A DNA stretch of 64,000 bases from Gnetum montanum (lineage: Eukaryota > Streptophyta > Gnetopsida > Gnetales > Gnetaceae). The stretch spans positions 148,817-212,816 of the forward strand of contig MNCI01004940.1 of NCBI GenBank assembly GCA_015680685.1, in the 5' to 3' direction. The position numbers were made by a program, and so were the translations under genes. This document shows positions 47,880-59,283 of the stretch, one piece after another. The stretch's first letter is position 1, and each line of letters starts with the position of its first letter. Under the pieces are notes generated by a model. The model was given only the letters and a program-made list of their open reading frames with translations, was not told the DNA's origin and ran no database searches.

Positions 47880-49316
47880 CGAAGGAGGGAAAGGATGAGA
47901 ATGTAAAAATTAAAAGAAGTGTAAGATACACAAGGTGGTGGTTGTGTTGAGGACATGGGTTGATAGTATTAAGGAGAATGGTAATGTGGTGAGATAGAGT
48001 ATGTTGACGTAGCTGGAGAAACAGGGTATTGGACTAGATAAGCATTTGGGTTCAGCTAGTACGAAGGGTGTCTCTAGTTTAGGGGTGGCTTCCCCCACGA
48101 CTGGGATTGTTGTCACTATGATCAAATAGTATCTCTATGAAAACTTTGGGTGTAACGTGTTTCCCCAATGCTCATATAGATGTAACAAGATTGGGCATTG
48201 GCCCTTGGGGTGATCATACATGTAGATGTTACATTCATACGTATGATTGGTAGTTGAGCTCTTATTCTCTTTGTTCCTTCTTTCCGAATGTCTAATTCTT
48301 GCTTCATATGTTGTCAACACTCTATCTCCAATAATATCGATGTATTCTCCACACTTTTTATACGTCCATTCCAACATCTTATTAATCTTTTTCTCGACTT
48401 CCTCTAATGATTGTTGTACTGGCAAAGATGATTCTTTCTCCTTGTAATAGGTTGATTTCTATTTTTTATGATCATGGACCTTTGTTAGGTTGAGATTTTG
48501 GTCCCGTTGATGTTTTTCAACCCTCTCCCATCTAGCCATTTCTCCCTCTTCTTTTGCTACCCACTTAATAAGCTCTTGGACTTGATGGGTTCGTAGTTTG
48601 TATAGTTGACCTTGGGCATACATCCCTAGGGTTTCTCTTGTTGCATCACGAAGCCCATCAATGATATGGTACATTAGTCTTTCCTTGGAAAACCCATGGC
48701 CTAGACAGTTGTTTAACAATGCATAATATCTTTCTAAGGCCATGTCCAAGGGTTCATGTTTTGCTTGTTTCTACTCTAGGATTTGGTTCCTCAAGGCTAA
48801 CACTCTTGCATAGGTTTGATATCTTTCGTTAAAGACTTCTACCATTGTTGGCCAACGTCATATTGAATTTGGTCTTAATGATCTATACCATACTTTTGCT
48901 TGGCCAATGAGTGTCATAGGAAAGAGCTAGATTTTTTTCCATTCATTATCAATGTTGTTCCATGTACAGGCATCGTAGAAGGCTTGTAATTGTTGATGCA
49001 GATCTAAGTCATAGCCTCCTGAAAAATTGGGAAAGTTGTTTATATCGAGACTGGGTAGGCGACTCTCTCTACGATGCCTACATGAGATTCGAACAGCCTC
49101 TTGTATTTGCGTTAAGCTTGTAGTGGTTAGTAGGGGTTCATTGTCATTGGGTAAGTTATGCTTTCATGCGTTGGGATGATGTTGCTTTCATTCATGTTTA
49201 TAAGAAACCCCCACCTCAGGTTGTGTACTCCAATCTTCGTTGTCATATAATTCATTGGTTCTCCAATGAACTTCCTCACTAGGTGTGGTATTATTGTAAT
49301 CTTGTAGGAGAGCCAT
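47880..49316 (-). pseudogene. Gag of element D (short N-terminus)
   Basis: The start at 49316 (MALLQDYNNTTPSEEVHW) is 123 bases from the primer site. The capsid domain has INNFPNFSGGYDLDLHQQLQ and AFYDACTWNN at about 49040-48960, then MDMALERYYALLNNCLGHGF (48749) and ETLGMYAQGQLYKLRTHQVQ. The zinc knuckle has decayed to CNIYMYDHPKGQC (about 48235), second Cys lost. A Pro/Ser/Thr-rich tail contains RPQQHRSRPFFRKT (about 47780). The long Arg/Ser-rich N-terminal region of A-C is absent, so gag D is about 300 codons shorter. Several stops break it. No protease or RT follows. Confidence 0.75.
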
Positions 49317-49439
49317 GGTTGTGAAGTTGTGTGCGAATTTATATGTGAATTTTTAATAATTATTTCTTTCTAAAAGATATATCGTTAATTCCTTTACAGC
49401 AACCTTGTATGATATAACTAATCTAGATAACTAGCACCA

Positions 49440-49457
49440 TCCTCGACAATGGCGCCA
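49440..49457 (-). other. Primer-binding site (tRNA-Asp), element D
   Basis: TCCTCGACAATGGCGCCA, one base from the LTR, with an intact GGCGCCA end that matches the tRNA-Asp 3' end with CCA. The CCA-proximal part is the best preserved of the four visible sites. Confidence 0.88.
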
Positions 49458-49458
49458 A

Positions 49459-50255
49459 TGATGAGTGGTGAGGTACCCCTACACTCAACCATACGAATAC
49501 GAGTGTTATATGCGTGATCCAGTTGAACTCTGCAAAAGGACTAGTTGTGGCATCTAGATAGTTAGCCTTAGGTTGTAGTTCGCTGTCTTCCCACTTGAAC
49601 TAGTATTAGCTTTGTCAGGTATGGTTTAGTCCAGAGTGAGGTGTATGATGTGTTTTCTAATCTAATGCTACTCCTCAAGGCAATGGAAGATAATATTAAC
49701 TAAGCTAAGGGAGAAAGGGTGAGAAGGAATCTAGCTAGCCTAAGTGCAATGAGCATCCGTTCCTTGATTATCCGTACACATCTTGTACTTTGTGCCCGAC
49801 TACCATTAGGATTACCAAGCGCAGATCCTAGGTACGCTATTGGGTTACCAAGTAGTCACACTTAAATTCTCGTAATCAAGTCATACTCATTCTGCGTTTA
49901 ATAGGAGTTTAAGGGTGAGAGAGATTAATTAGGAAGGTAGTAAATAACAAGTAAATAAATAATTAATCTAAGTGAATGCTGCAATGATGAAGTAATCTCG
50001 ATCTTTATTGCCCATCATGTGCGTGTCCAAGCACATCACACTCGAATAAAGGATGCTATACAATTACAATCACCGCACTGCGGGCATACACTGGGAGGAA
50101 AAGGGTTGAGAGGAAAAACAAGAACTAAAATCAAACTCTTAAACTTCTAATCTAGAACTTACTTCCTCCTAATTGACTCCTCTTATTTATAAATGAGGAG
50201 ACAGACTACAATATCGTGGATGTGATATCGCGGCACACTAAATGGTGACTCATCA
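49459..50255 (-). repeat. 5' LTR of element D
   Basis: 797 bp, TGATGAGTGGTGAGG to GGTGACTCATCA. It is closely similar to 41630-42459 except for about 38 bases missing from the palindromic-box region near 50210-50225. A TATA-like ATTTATAAATAAGAG on the minus strand is at about 50180-50196 and would start the element transcript. Confidence 0.92.
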
Positions 50256-50260
50256 ATAAT

Positions 50261-52396
50261 TATCAACATTTTAAATATATTTTCTTTTATAGTTAGTTTT
50301 TGGTAGAGGTATTTGTAGGCTATGATGACAACTTGTTATAAGGATAATAATTTAAATGATAAGATAGGGGCCTCCATCCCCTCTACCCAATGTTAATTCT
50401 TCTAATGTATCATGTTGGCTATTTGTCTTGGGGTGTACCTATAATCAAATTATTTTGGATTCTAATACCACTCCCATAACTTTGACAAAACCTTAATTAA
50501 AATACATGGTAATTCCCCATCATTATGAGGTGGCTTAAATAGTTATCATGGGTGGAAGAGGAGGGATTGGTGAAGTGTTGAGTGGGATTAAATAGGATGA
50601 GGATGATGTGTTAAAATCCTGCCTTAATTTTGAAAAATTTTGAATTCGTAGTGACTACAAGTGGATCATGACTTGGCCACAGTCATAGTGAGGATTTTTG
50701 ATTATACCACAATTCATGATATTATAACATGAGTCATGGTGATCAACCATGAGCTATCCATGAGTCATGATGACTTTAGAAACATAAAAATAAATTATTT
50801 AAGGATTCCATGAGGATGCCATCAGAGGTTCTACATGAAGGAGAAGGCACCAACAAAGAAACCAAGATTAGAGAAACTTTGTCTCTTTTCTGTATGACTC
50901 AAAGACAAGTTGTTAGCCAATCATGAGGTTATAGTGGACAATAAAAGTTGTGTTTGATAATTGTGATTTTGCAGCTGCAATTTTGGAGAATCCCATGATG
51001 CAATTTCACAAATGTGAAATTGCATATGGAATAAATGTCTATAAATATAGGCCACTTACTATTTTATAGCACCTTTTGGTTAGTAGCTTAACTAAACTCT
51101 TGAGGTTTCATTTTTCATTCTTTGCAGTAGTTAGCAAGTGCTTGCAGGATGAATCTAAGTTAGTTGTACAACATTTGATTCAAGTGGATTATATCTGGAT
51201 GCAAATCATGAATGATAATAAGACTAAGATTAATTTCCATTCATTGCAATACTTTGACTTAGATTAAATTTACTATCTTTTGTCATTTAATTTCTAATGT
51301 AACCTAGTATTATATTTATGTTTCTAGTGCATTATAATTAAATGGTGAAATGATTGCGATCTAGCTTTAAGCATTAAAATGTATTATCTTGGTGATCCTA
51401 GCAACAATAACGCATGGTTCATTCTTAGGCTAGAATAAAATTTATTTATTTTTGTTTGTACTTAGAATTAAATAATTAATTTATATATTTTTACCTAGTG
51501 TAGCAATGGTGAAATAACATCATTTATCATGTGCCTTCACTATACTTAAGCATACAACTTAAGTGCTAATATATGTACAATTAAGAACAACAACCAATGA
51601 TCCTTAAAGCCATTTTTGCTAGATTAAGAAATTATCTTGTTACATTTGTCATGAACAGAAAACGTAGGGGATTACAATAACCCATAGTTGTATTCTTCAT
51701 TGTTGGGAAAATGTTTTTTTTTTTCTTTTTTTGAAAAACAAAACATTCTCAAGATGTTATAGTGATATGAGGAGAAAGTAAATTTCTTAAAAAATCATTG
51801 TAGATTTCACCTCAATATATAACTTGAAATTTTGTTGAATCAAATCCATAACTTAGAGTTTCAAAAATAAAAGTCTTGCAACTAAGCTAACACCCCTTAA
51901 TTGATATCAATCCATATTTCTTATTCTTGGGAAAAATTACAACCAAATCACCCCATATTCAATCCAATTAATATCATTATTTCTGGTTTAAATGTACATT
52001 TAAACAATGAAGCCTTGACAAGGCAAGGCTAAATTTTGCATGGGATCTTAGTGGGTGTTGAAACCCTGAAATAATTCTAATATAACTACACTCTAAAATA
52101 TAGTCTAATTAATACTTTATAACTCAACATGATCCACCAAAATCAAATCTATAAATTAAAGCTTTCAAGTCAAAAATCTTATCACTAAGATAAAACCTAA
52201 TTCATAATAATAATGATCAGTCTACTCAGAAGGTTTGCAATGTTCAATGTCCAGCACCAAGCATGCATCTTGTATGAAGACATCGGGCTCGTCAAGCAGG
52301 CTATTATCCAAGAATAGCAAGAGGAGGAATAGCTTAGCCATGGGTAGTGCAGGTTATTCTTGGAGAGAGAAAAATAAGCGAAAACTGATGGCTTTA
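50261..52396. other. Intergenic DNA upstream of the MYB gene
   Basis: AT-rich with no gene I can support. A minus-strand tRNA-like GGTGTTAGCTTAGTTGCAAG at about 51875-51894 resembles the SINE-like piece at 36394. 'catgagtcatg' words repeat around 50660-50770. The frame at 52197-52535 on the minus strand has no recognisable feature. Confidence 0.5.
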
Positions 52397-52510
52397 GGTG
52401 ACCAGGTGGTGCAGTCATGAAGGGACACGCATGCCTTCTTCTAGAACACGGCGCACCTACTGATGGACATTCTAGAGTTCGAAACCCAGGCTCATTCCGA
52501 ACGTCAACAC
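52397..52510 (+). repeat. Possible SINE fragment in MYB upstream region
   Basis: TGACCAGGTGGTGCAGTCAT followed about 65 bases later by AGAGTTCGAAACCCAGG. The second is a good pol III B box (GTTCGAAACC); the first is a weak A box. It ends about 210 bases before the MYB start. The distance between boxes is longer than in tRNA, so confidence is low. Confidence 0.35.
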
Positions 52511-52721
52511 GAGAAAATAACAGCGACCTAACCATGTATGTATGTTTAATCTGCGTTTTCCAAAGTCTTCTTGTTGTGGTGCTGCTGTCCGAGTATCCGT
52601 GCCTGCATTTTTGGAAGCACTTTCAAGGTTCCAGGTGGCACTGCTTTTCTGATTCACTGACTCCCCGGTCACTGCAAGTTCCTGCCTCCCTCTCCTCTAG
52701 GGTTTTGACAGAGCTCGATCC

Positions 52722-54134
52722 ATGGCCAAAATCTTCCAACATCAAAATCCAAATCACAGCCAGGATCCGTTGCCACTGGAAAGCTGTCACAGAAAAGGAC
52801 CCTGGACTCCTGAAGAAGACCAACTGCTCATTACTTGTATCTCTTCTTTGGGAGTAGGCCGCTGGGATTCCATCGCCAAAGCGTCAGGTCAGATCATATA
52901 TACATACTTTCTTTTCCCATCTATCTCAAGCTTCATGCCTCCCTCCATCCATAGGTAGGTAAGTGTCCTCTTCTCTGAATCAGATTGCCTCACCCATAAA
53001 GCAAATTTTTGGGTGCTCTTATTCTGGTTTGAACAAGATCAAAGTTAAGGAACAAGATCAGATCGACTGCTTACTAAAATCAATGCATTTTGCCAAACAA
53101 GTCTGTCGCCTTTCTCTAGCTGTATGCCACCGCTATGTGAGTTTGCAGACTAGTTTTCTCCATTGTATTCCTCCTGCAACTACACCGAGATATCAGATTC
53201 TGGACAACTTAGCAATTCTGCGCCACTTGTACCATGTATCTGAAACTCTGAATTGACACTTACCTAAGCATGATGGCGGACGGGTCATGGCATATGTTAG
53301 GTTTAGGTTTCCTGGATGCAGTGCAGCGGCAGCCTATTTAAATTGTTCAAATCTAATGTGGGTGCAGGATTAAACAGGAATGGCAAGAGCTGCCGCTTGA
53401 GATGGGTAAACTACCTTCGCCCCGATCTCAAACGCGGCAAAATCACTTATGAGGAAGAACAGCGCATCATCGAGTTGCAGAAACTCTGGGGAAACAAGTA
53501 TCGCAATAGTTTTTGATTTGTTGTTTCATGTTCATGTCCTTTATTCATAGTTTTGTCTTTTAAGGCATTTGCCTGTCTGTTACAGTTGCGTCATATGATT
53601 TTGACAGTAAACTTTCTTTGGATTATGTTTTTAAACCCTTTTTTCATATTACAGTTCCAAACGATGCTGAGCAGCTTTCATCTTTTGTAGATTCATCCTC
53701 AATAGGTGTAACATAACGAATATTTGCGTTTGTCTAACAGATGGTCTCGGATTGCTAAGTGTTTGCCCGGAAGGACAGACAATGAAATAAAAAATTACTT
53801 TAGGAATCACCTGAGAAAAGGCAACAAGGGAAGCTTCTGCAAGGATGGAATAAATGGTTCAGTGATTGGTGGGGATCGGCTGAACGACCAACAACACCGC
53901 CACCATCATAATCATGAAACTGAAGAAGAACATCAGAGTCCGTACTCATCAGAGGAGAGTGACGATTGCAGTGCAAATATTGATTCTTCTGTTACAAGAA
54001 TTCTGTGCGATTTCCAGGAAGAGGGTTTGATGGATGAACGTACGATTGCTGGTGACATAATTGCTTCCTCTACAAACAACTTTGTCGATAATACATTCTT
54101 TGATTACTCTGATCAGCTGTGGAAAATCAATTAG
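52722..54134 (+). CDS. R2R3-MYB transcription factor, 3 exons
   Basis: Exons 52722-52887, 53368-53497 and 53741-54134 join to 229 codons. Introns of 480 and 243 bases are GT...AG, and the 130-base exon 2 is the usual size for plant R2R3-MYBs. The start ATG is in a good context (CGATCCATGG), after a CT-rich leader. R2 spans about residues 24-76 with Trp at 28, 48 and 68 ([13 protein letters not shown]). R3 spans about 77-127 with Ile81, Trp100 and, unusually, Phe119 where the third Trp is expected. [13 protein letters not shown] is the R3 recognition helix. The pattern [20 protein letters not shown] resembles the MYB27/MYB48/MYB59 branch of nuclear DNA-binding regulators, by memory. The bHLH-binding signature in R3 is not present. 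The tail has a His-rich run, an acidic Ser/Glu region and no known repressor motif. Intron 1 read through ends in a stop at about 52956, so retention would give a truncated protein. Confidence 0.9.
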
Positions 54135-55348
54135 AGTTCAATTCCTAGTTATAACTAACTATGCAACGATGCTGCTTAAGGGCTGTAGACAAACGAACTG
54201 AACTACATACTAATCGCAAAGCGAAATTCTATTGCAGTTCCTAAGTCTGAATAATACAAGTAGATTTGTTCATACTGCAGCAGGGTTGTAGATATACATT
54301 GATGGTGTTAATATGATTAAAGTAAAAGTTAAATAAAATTGAAATACACATGTGCAATCTCTTACATATGTGTTCCAGCTTGTAGAAATGCTTAGCGTCC
54401 TGCAAGCTGAGTGTGACTGAACCTAAAACTTTATAATTTTTCAGTTTGTTAGTATTTTTACCCAATATTTAAATGCTTTCTATTTTACTTTACCTATGTT
54501 TTTCGGATGCCCTAATGTAATAACAAAATTGTTGATACTTTCTGAGATGATGTGTTATTGTATTCAAATAGCATCATGGTTAAAAAAATTTCAGGGTAAG
54601 CTATTCAATAACCAAAATGTTTAAAGGCTATTTGACATTTTCGGCTTACTGCTTAGACAATGCCATTAACCATCATTAAATATTTTGCAAGTAAAATAAT
54701 TTCCAGTAAAGTCTTTGGAGCTTTCAGGAGCCAACTTTCCATGAATAAAATTGCTACAATATATGATTTAAGGGGTTATTGGTTAAAGTAATCTATGATT
54801 AAGGGGCTGCTGGTTAAAGTAATCTTCGAAACATACCTTTCAGTTTATACAAAGGGATTTCTGAATCGGAAAGTCATATTTTTATTTTGTCCTTTTCTAA
54901 GGGAGAAACTAAAATTAAGTCTATTAATCTTAGCATTAATATTTGTGTATGGCAATATCGTTTTTGAAAGGATTAACTTTTCTAGTAATGATTTATTAGG
55001 TCTTAACTTCTATTATCAAGTGGTTTTGCATTACATGTGTATTAAAAGTTTGTTGTCTTGGAGTTACACATTTTGTATGTTGGAATATTATTCAAAAGAA
55101 ACTAAAAGAATGCTCAATTTTCATTATTCAGAAGAGAATGGAGTATGATGCATTCATTTGAAACTAAAAGTGACTTTTTAGTACTTTCTAGATGTGACTT
55201 TTTACATTCACACAGTTTAGGTATAATGCATTCATTTGAAATTGAGAGTGAATTTTTATTACCTTCTAGAGGTGATTAGGAAAGTTTCATGATTTTCTTT
55301 TACAAAATTATTTTTCCCTACCTTAGGGTTGCCCACCTCTGACCTAGG
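54135..55348. other. MYB 3' flank and intergenic DNA
   Basis: AATAAA-like words near 54325 (plus strand) could be the MYB polyadenylation region. Two small direct duplications are present: 'ttaagggg..(t)gctggttaaagtaatct' at about 54769-54829 and 'gatgcattcatttgaaa' at about 55148-55166 and 55227-55243. The 117-codon frame 54795-55148 on the plus strand has no recognisable feature and overlaps a duplication, so I do not call it a gene. Confidence 0.5.
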
Positions 55349-56168
55349 TGATGAGCAACCAGTAGTCCCTATGCCCAACGATATGAATCACTAGCGTTCA
55401 CTAAGTGATCCAGTTGAATTCTGCAAACTTTAGCCCTTTAAGTACACATTATCTAGATAGTGAACTTATGGACATGATTGTTGTCTTCTCAATTCCACTT
55501 GTGAGGTTCAATGGTATGGTTAAGTCTAACTGAGGCACATGATTTATATAACTTTTATATTTTTATTCATTCCTCCTAAGTGTGAAAATAAAGTAATTAA
55601 ATTCTTAATTAAGTTAGAAACTATCTAATGCCTTAATTGAATTATAACATAAGCATGCATTCCCACTTGTCATACCCATCCTAAACATGTTGCAATGCTA
55701 CTTGGTTACCAAGTGTAAACATCAATAGGATTACCAAGCATTAATGTATGCTCGAGGTGGTCATACTTATGTGAATTAATTATCCATATTCAATCAATTA
55801 ATTAAATGCATGAAAGTAAATTACATAATAGTAAAGTGCATTAAAGTAAATACTTTTCTAATTCCAAGTGATCCAAGGTTTATCGAAAAGGTCTTCTTTA
55901 TTGTCATTCACACCTAAGTGTCTAGGTACATCAGTGCTTGAATAAATATTTGTACACTTCTCAACTCCTACTGTAGGCACTTAGAAAATATTCTAACTTT
56001 CAAAAGAATAAACTGCAAGAGCTTTGCTATGCTACTAATAAACAAATGCCTTAAATGCAATAGGTGCACACATTTATATAGGCAAGAGTAGAAATTCCAT
56101 TGATGCATATGCATTGAGGAGTACACATTGATGCACCCTTGTCGACACAGCCAACTGATGATTCATCA
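55349..56168 (-). repeat. 3' LTR of element E
   Basis: 820 bp starting TGATGAGCAACC and ending TGATGATTCATCA; inverted ends as in the family with base changes. Shared inner words include 'ccagttgaa(c/t)tctgca', 'ttgtcttc' and 'ggtttatc'. A TATA-like box on the minus strand (GCCTATATAAATG) is at about 56072-56084. The GATATCGC array is missing; the U3 start has 'tgatgcatatgcattgagga' words instead. Confidence 0.82.
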
Positions 56169-56170
56169 TA

Positions 56171-56181
56171 CCCCCACAACT
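56171..56181 (-). other. Polypurine tract, element E
   Basis: CCCCCACAACT on the plus strand beside the LTR (AGTTGTGGGGG on the element strand). Same position and motif as in B, C and D. Confidence 0.72.
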
Positions 56182-56396
56182 AACTAAAAATTTTTCCTTG
56201 AGTGAGAAAAAGGAGGAATAATCTTCTTTCAAAATTTGGAAAGGTATGGGATTATTGACTGACTCATGCTCACTCTAAGTGCCCAAGTGTATAGATTTAC
56301 AACTTTTCCAAAAATAGGTGTTCATGAAAATAAAATTCAACATTGTTACAAAAATTGATAGCTGAATCCCTCTGGCACCTAAAGATAAGAAGAAAA

Positions 56397-59283
56397 TTAG
56401 ATGGTCCTAGGAGGTGGAGGCTCCTAAGGTGCGGAAGGACCTTCTCTTACCTTTGGTGCATGCAGCAATTGAGGTTGAGGCTATGATATTTGTGGCTGTC
56501 CTACTATAGCTATGACTACTGGTGGAAGATGAAACACATCCAACAATGCTTTGATCTTCTCCTCCTTACTTCGAGGATTGTACATAGTCCATGCAACATC
56601 ACCAATGTGGACCGGTATAGATGCGTCCCACAAATAGGGGATGGTAGAGAATAACACCTTAACATTGATAAACTAGGTAGCAAATTGTTTGAATTCAATG
56701 TCAATCACTCTGATAGCATTTTGTAGCTCCTAATAGTCATTCATTCTTTTGGCTAGGTCCATAGCTATTGATCATTGATCTATGAATTATGCTCTAAGAA
56801 CTTCAAGCTCAACATTGGTTGTTTCTAGCTTTTGCTTTGTGTCCTTATGGTGCTTGAACTTGGCCTTGTACAATAGGTACAGGTTGGCCACTTTCTTTTC
56901 TAGTTCAGATCTCAATCTTTCGACAATCATCATTTCCAAGTTTACATATTGGAAGTTCACTAACTTCATGTACTCCATCATCTCTTCGATTCACAACTCC
57001 TTGTGGTGGATTTTTGCTTTGTTGTATTTATTCAGTCCATCAAAGATGGGCTGCCACACATCACCCCCTTTCTAGAGTTGCTAGATAGCCTCATTCACCT
57101 TTGCCTTCACCAACTAAACTTGATTTTTCACTCTTTCAAACATTAGGGCCTCATTTTTCCAAGAGGCAATCTTAATGGCTAATTTCCAATGTAAGGCATG
57201 GACCTCCTCCATTGAGAGATTGTGATTTTTTATAACCAATCTCCTTAATTCTGTATTTACCTTGGCAAGCTACTCCTACTATTGTCAAAAAAAATTCCAT
57301 CATTTATTCTTTTTTGATCTCAACATTTCCCAAGAAATAATTCTTTTGGGTGAGAACTACATTCTCCTTGCAAATCTTCAACAAGTCCTTTTTGGTGTTC
57401 TCAGTTGTGGCCTCTGCTAAGGAATGGTTGAAGATCATCAACTCCTTTGCATACTTATCCTCTTGAAGTTTGTATTAAAGCTATTAAAAAGCTTCATCTC
57501 TTGTTACAACCTAGTTGAGGATAGTGGGATTAGCTAGATGAACTCTCAACTCTGCAACCTTAGTAGCCAATCATTGGTTTTCAGATGTGGCTACCTTGAG
57601 TTGGGCATTGGCGATGATATACTTGCCCCTAGCCTCAAGCAGTTCTGACTAAGTTTCTGTGATGGTATCCAAGAGATCAAAGATCTCTAGAAGCAGTTAC
57701 CTAGTTTCCACCAATTAGTCCAAACACTCTTTGTGTTGGGCTACACTAAACCTCCCACTTGCTACTCTTGTAGACATTTGCATGTCCCTAAGTGTAGCAA
57801 CATCTGGCATAGAGGCTATAGGAGAATTGAGTGCTTCTGCCACTCTGTCAACCACCAGCTCTACCATTTTTTCCTATCATTGGTGCTACATTGCCAAGAC
57901 AATTGCTCCCTCGCCCTCCTCCAGGTGCACCAAGAAAGTAGCGATGTTCCTAGAGATCTCTAGGAATTGTTGTTATCCTAAAAGGAACATCGTTACTTCC
58001 TAGGTGCTAGGATTTGATCTCATAGGCACTTGCATCCTTTGGGCAGAAAATATTGGTACCATTCCCTCCATCCTACATATGGTTCTAGCCACCTCAGTGA
58101 GATGAGTTAATGCTAGTCAATAGACAAAGGATTCACCACCATCCAATCCTACTTGCTACTATTGTAGGAGTTGCTCAAACATTTTGCACATGCGCTCAAT
58201 GGTAGTGTAGGACTTTAGAATTTTTTCATGAGTGGGTGGTCTTAGTGGCTACTCCTCTTCTTGTAGCTTGGTAGGCACCTTTTCCTTCATCATCTCTTCC
58301 CAAGAGGAAATAGAAGCATGACAAAGTGTGTCATTGGCATAGTAAGCTATACCTCCTATTTTGCATAGCTTGTGAATGAGGCATTGAAAAGGAAGCATCT
58401 TTCTCCCATGCTCCTTCTCCTTGAAGTCCATTTCAATCTATAGGTAGATCAACTATGGGAGATTAACAAGGAATTTATCACTTAGAGTGGCACACACATG
58501 GACAGAGAAGGTTGTGGTTTTGCTTGGCCTCACTATTGGATTGATGTGGTAGGCCGCAATTTTGACATATACCATCTCTACCTTAGTGAGTGTGTTGTAT
58601 TTTTTTCTATCAACTCCATAGGATTGCTGGATCCACTCTTTCTTTACTTATGAATCCACCTACGTCAATATTTCCACCAAGGTTGCTCCAGTATCTAGTA
58701 AACCAAGGGCCTTAACAATGGCCTTCATAGAGTAGGGCATACTAATGTCCTTTATCTTCATAGTGACATTAGCTTGCTTGTTGCTCTAGAAGAGGTTGGT
58801 TTTCCTCATGTACCATTTTCCATTGGAAGTGAGGATGGTTCACATGGGAGAGCTTTGAAGTTGTGTCTTGACTTCTTCTAGTGCCAAGTCTAAGAAAGGG
58901 CCAAAGTTTAGTTCCTAAAGAACTAAACCTCTCGTATCCTTATAATTAATGTGCTTAAGGAAGGCTTCTATAAAGGTGAATTTAAGGTTTGTTCTAGGTC
59001 CAACCACCTTATTTGGTCTCAGCTTCAAGAATCTGTCAGATAGACTCCACTTTGGGCTCCTCTCAAAGAGGTCCTGTTGCATGGGTCTCTGATGTTTGCT
59101 CTTAGGGCTGCTACTGTTGTTGGCCCCTTCCTCCTCTATCCTGCTTCTCCCTTGGTTGGGATGGTCCTCCTTCCTGCAAGCATTCATCCAGTGGTCTACG
59201 TGCCATATGTAATAACAACATAGCCAAAGATTAGCATTTGATGTGTAACTTGGATAGTTTGATACCTTGTCTCCTTTGATCAA
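56397..59283 (-). pseudogene. ORFX of element E: extra 3' reading frame
   Basis: About 960 codons. The open N-terminus at 59283-58915 (MIKGDKVSNYPSYTS...) has a zinc-knuckle-like CYYIWHVDHWMNAC (residues 23-36; CX2CX4HX4C with the second Cys as Ile), not seen in D. The globular region follows: LVL-stop-ELNFGPFLDLAL, SNGKWYMRK, VTMKIKDISMPYSMKAIVKA, WIQQSYGVDRKKYNTLTKVE and LPFQCLIHKLCKIGGIAYYA. The tail is coiled-coil-like (EYMKLVNFQYVNLEMMIVER, KDTKQKLETTNVELEVLRA) and ends QEPPPPRTI with a stop at 56397-56399. Matching blocks occur in the same order in element D. About eight or more stops break it. A TATA box lies upstream (59620-59630). Its role is unknown; structural or host-interaction roles are possible but unsupported. 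Confidence 0.7.

Larger units (their letters stand above)
41630..50255 (-). mobile_element. Gypsy element D: gag + ORFX, no pol
   Basis: A structurally complete insertion of about 8.6 kb with LTRs at 41630-42459 and 49459-50255, perfect target duplication ATAAT (41625-41629 and 50256-50260), primer site 49440-49457 and polypurine tract 42462-42472. From the 5' LTR it has a gag without the Arg/Ser-rich part, about 500 bases where pol should be, the family's 3' noncoding block, an LTR-like promoter, then the extra frame ORFX. It lacks RT and integrase, so it would need enzymes in trans. Confidence 0.92.

Noticed and set aside
5276-50255. Dispersed repeats of TGATGAGTGGCGAGG as a CRISPR-like or regulatory array
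   Set aside because: Each copy is the end of an LTR next to a tRNA-Asp primer site or a target duplication; spacing is set by the elements.
54795-55148. 117-codon frame after the MYB gene
   Set aside because: No domain, AT-rich composition, overlaps small direct duplications, no promoter evidence.
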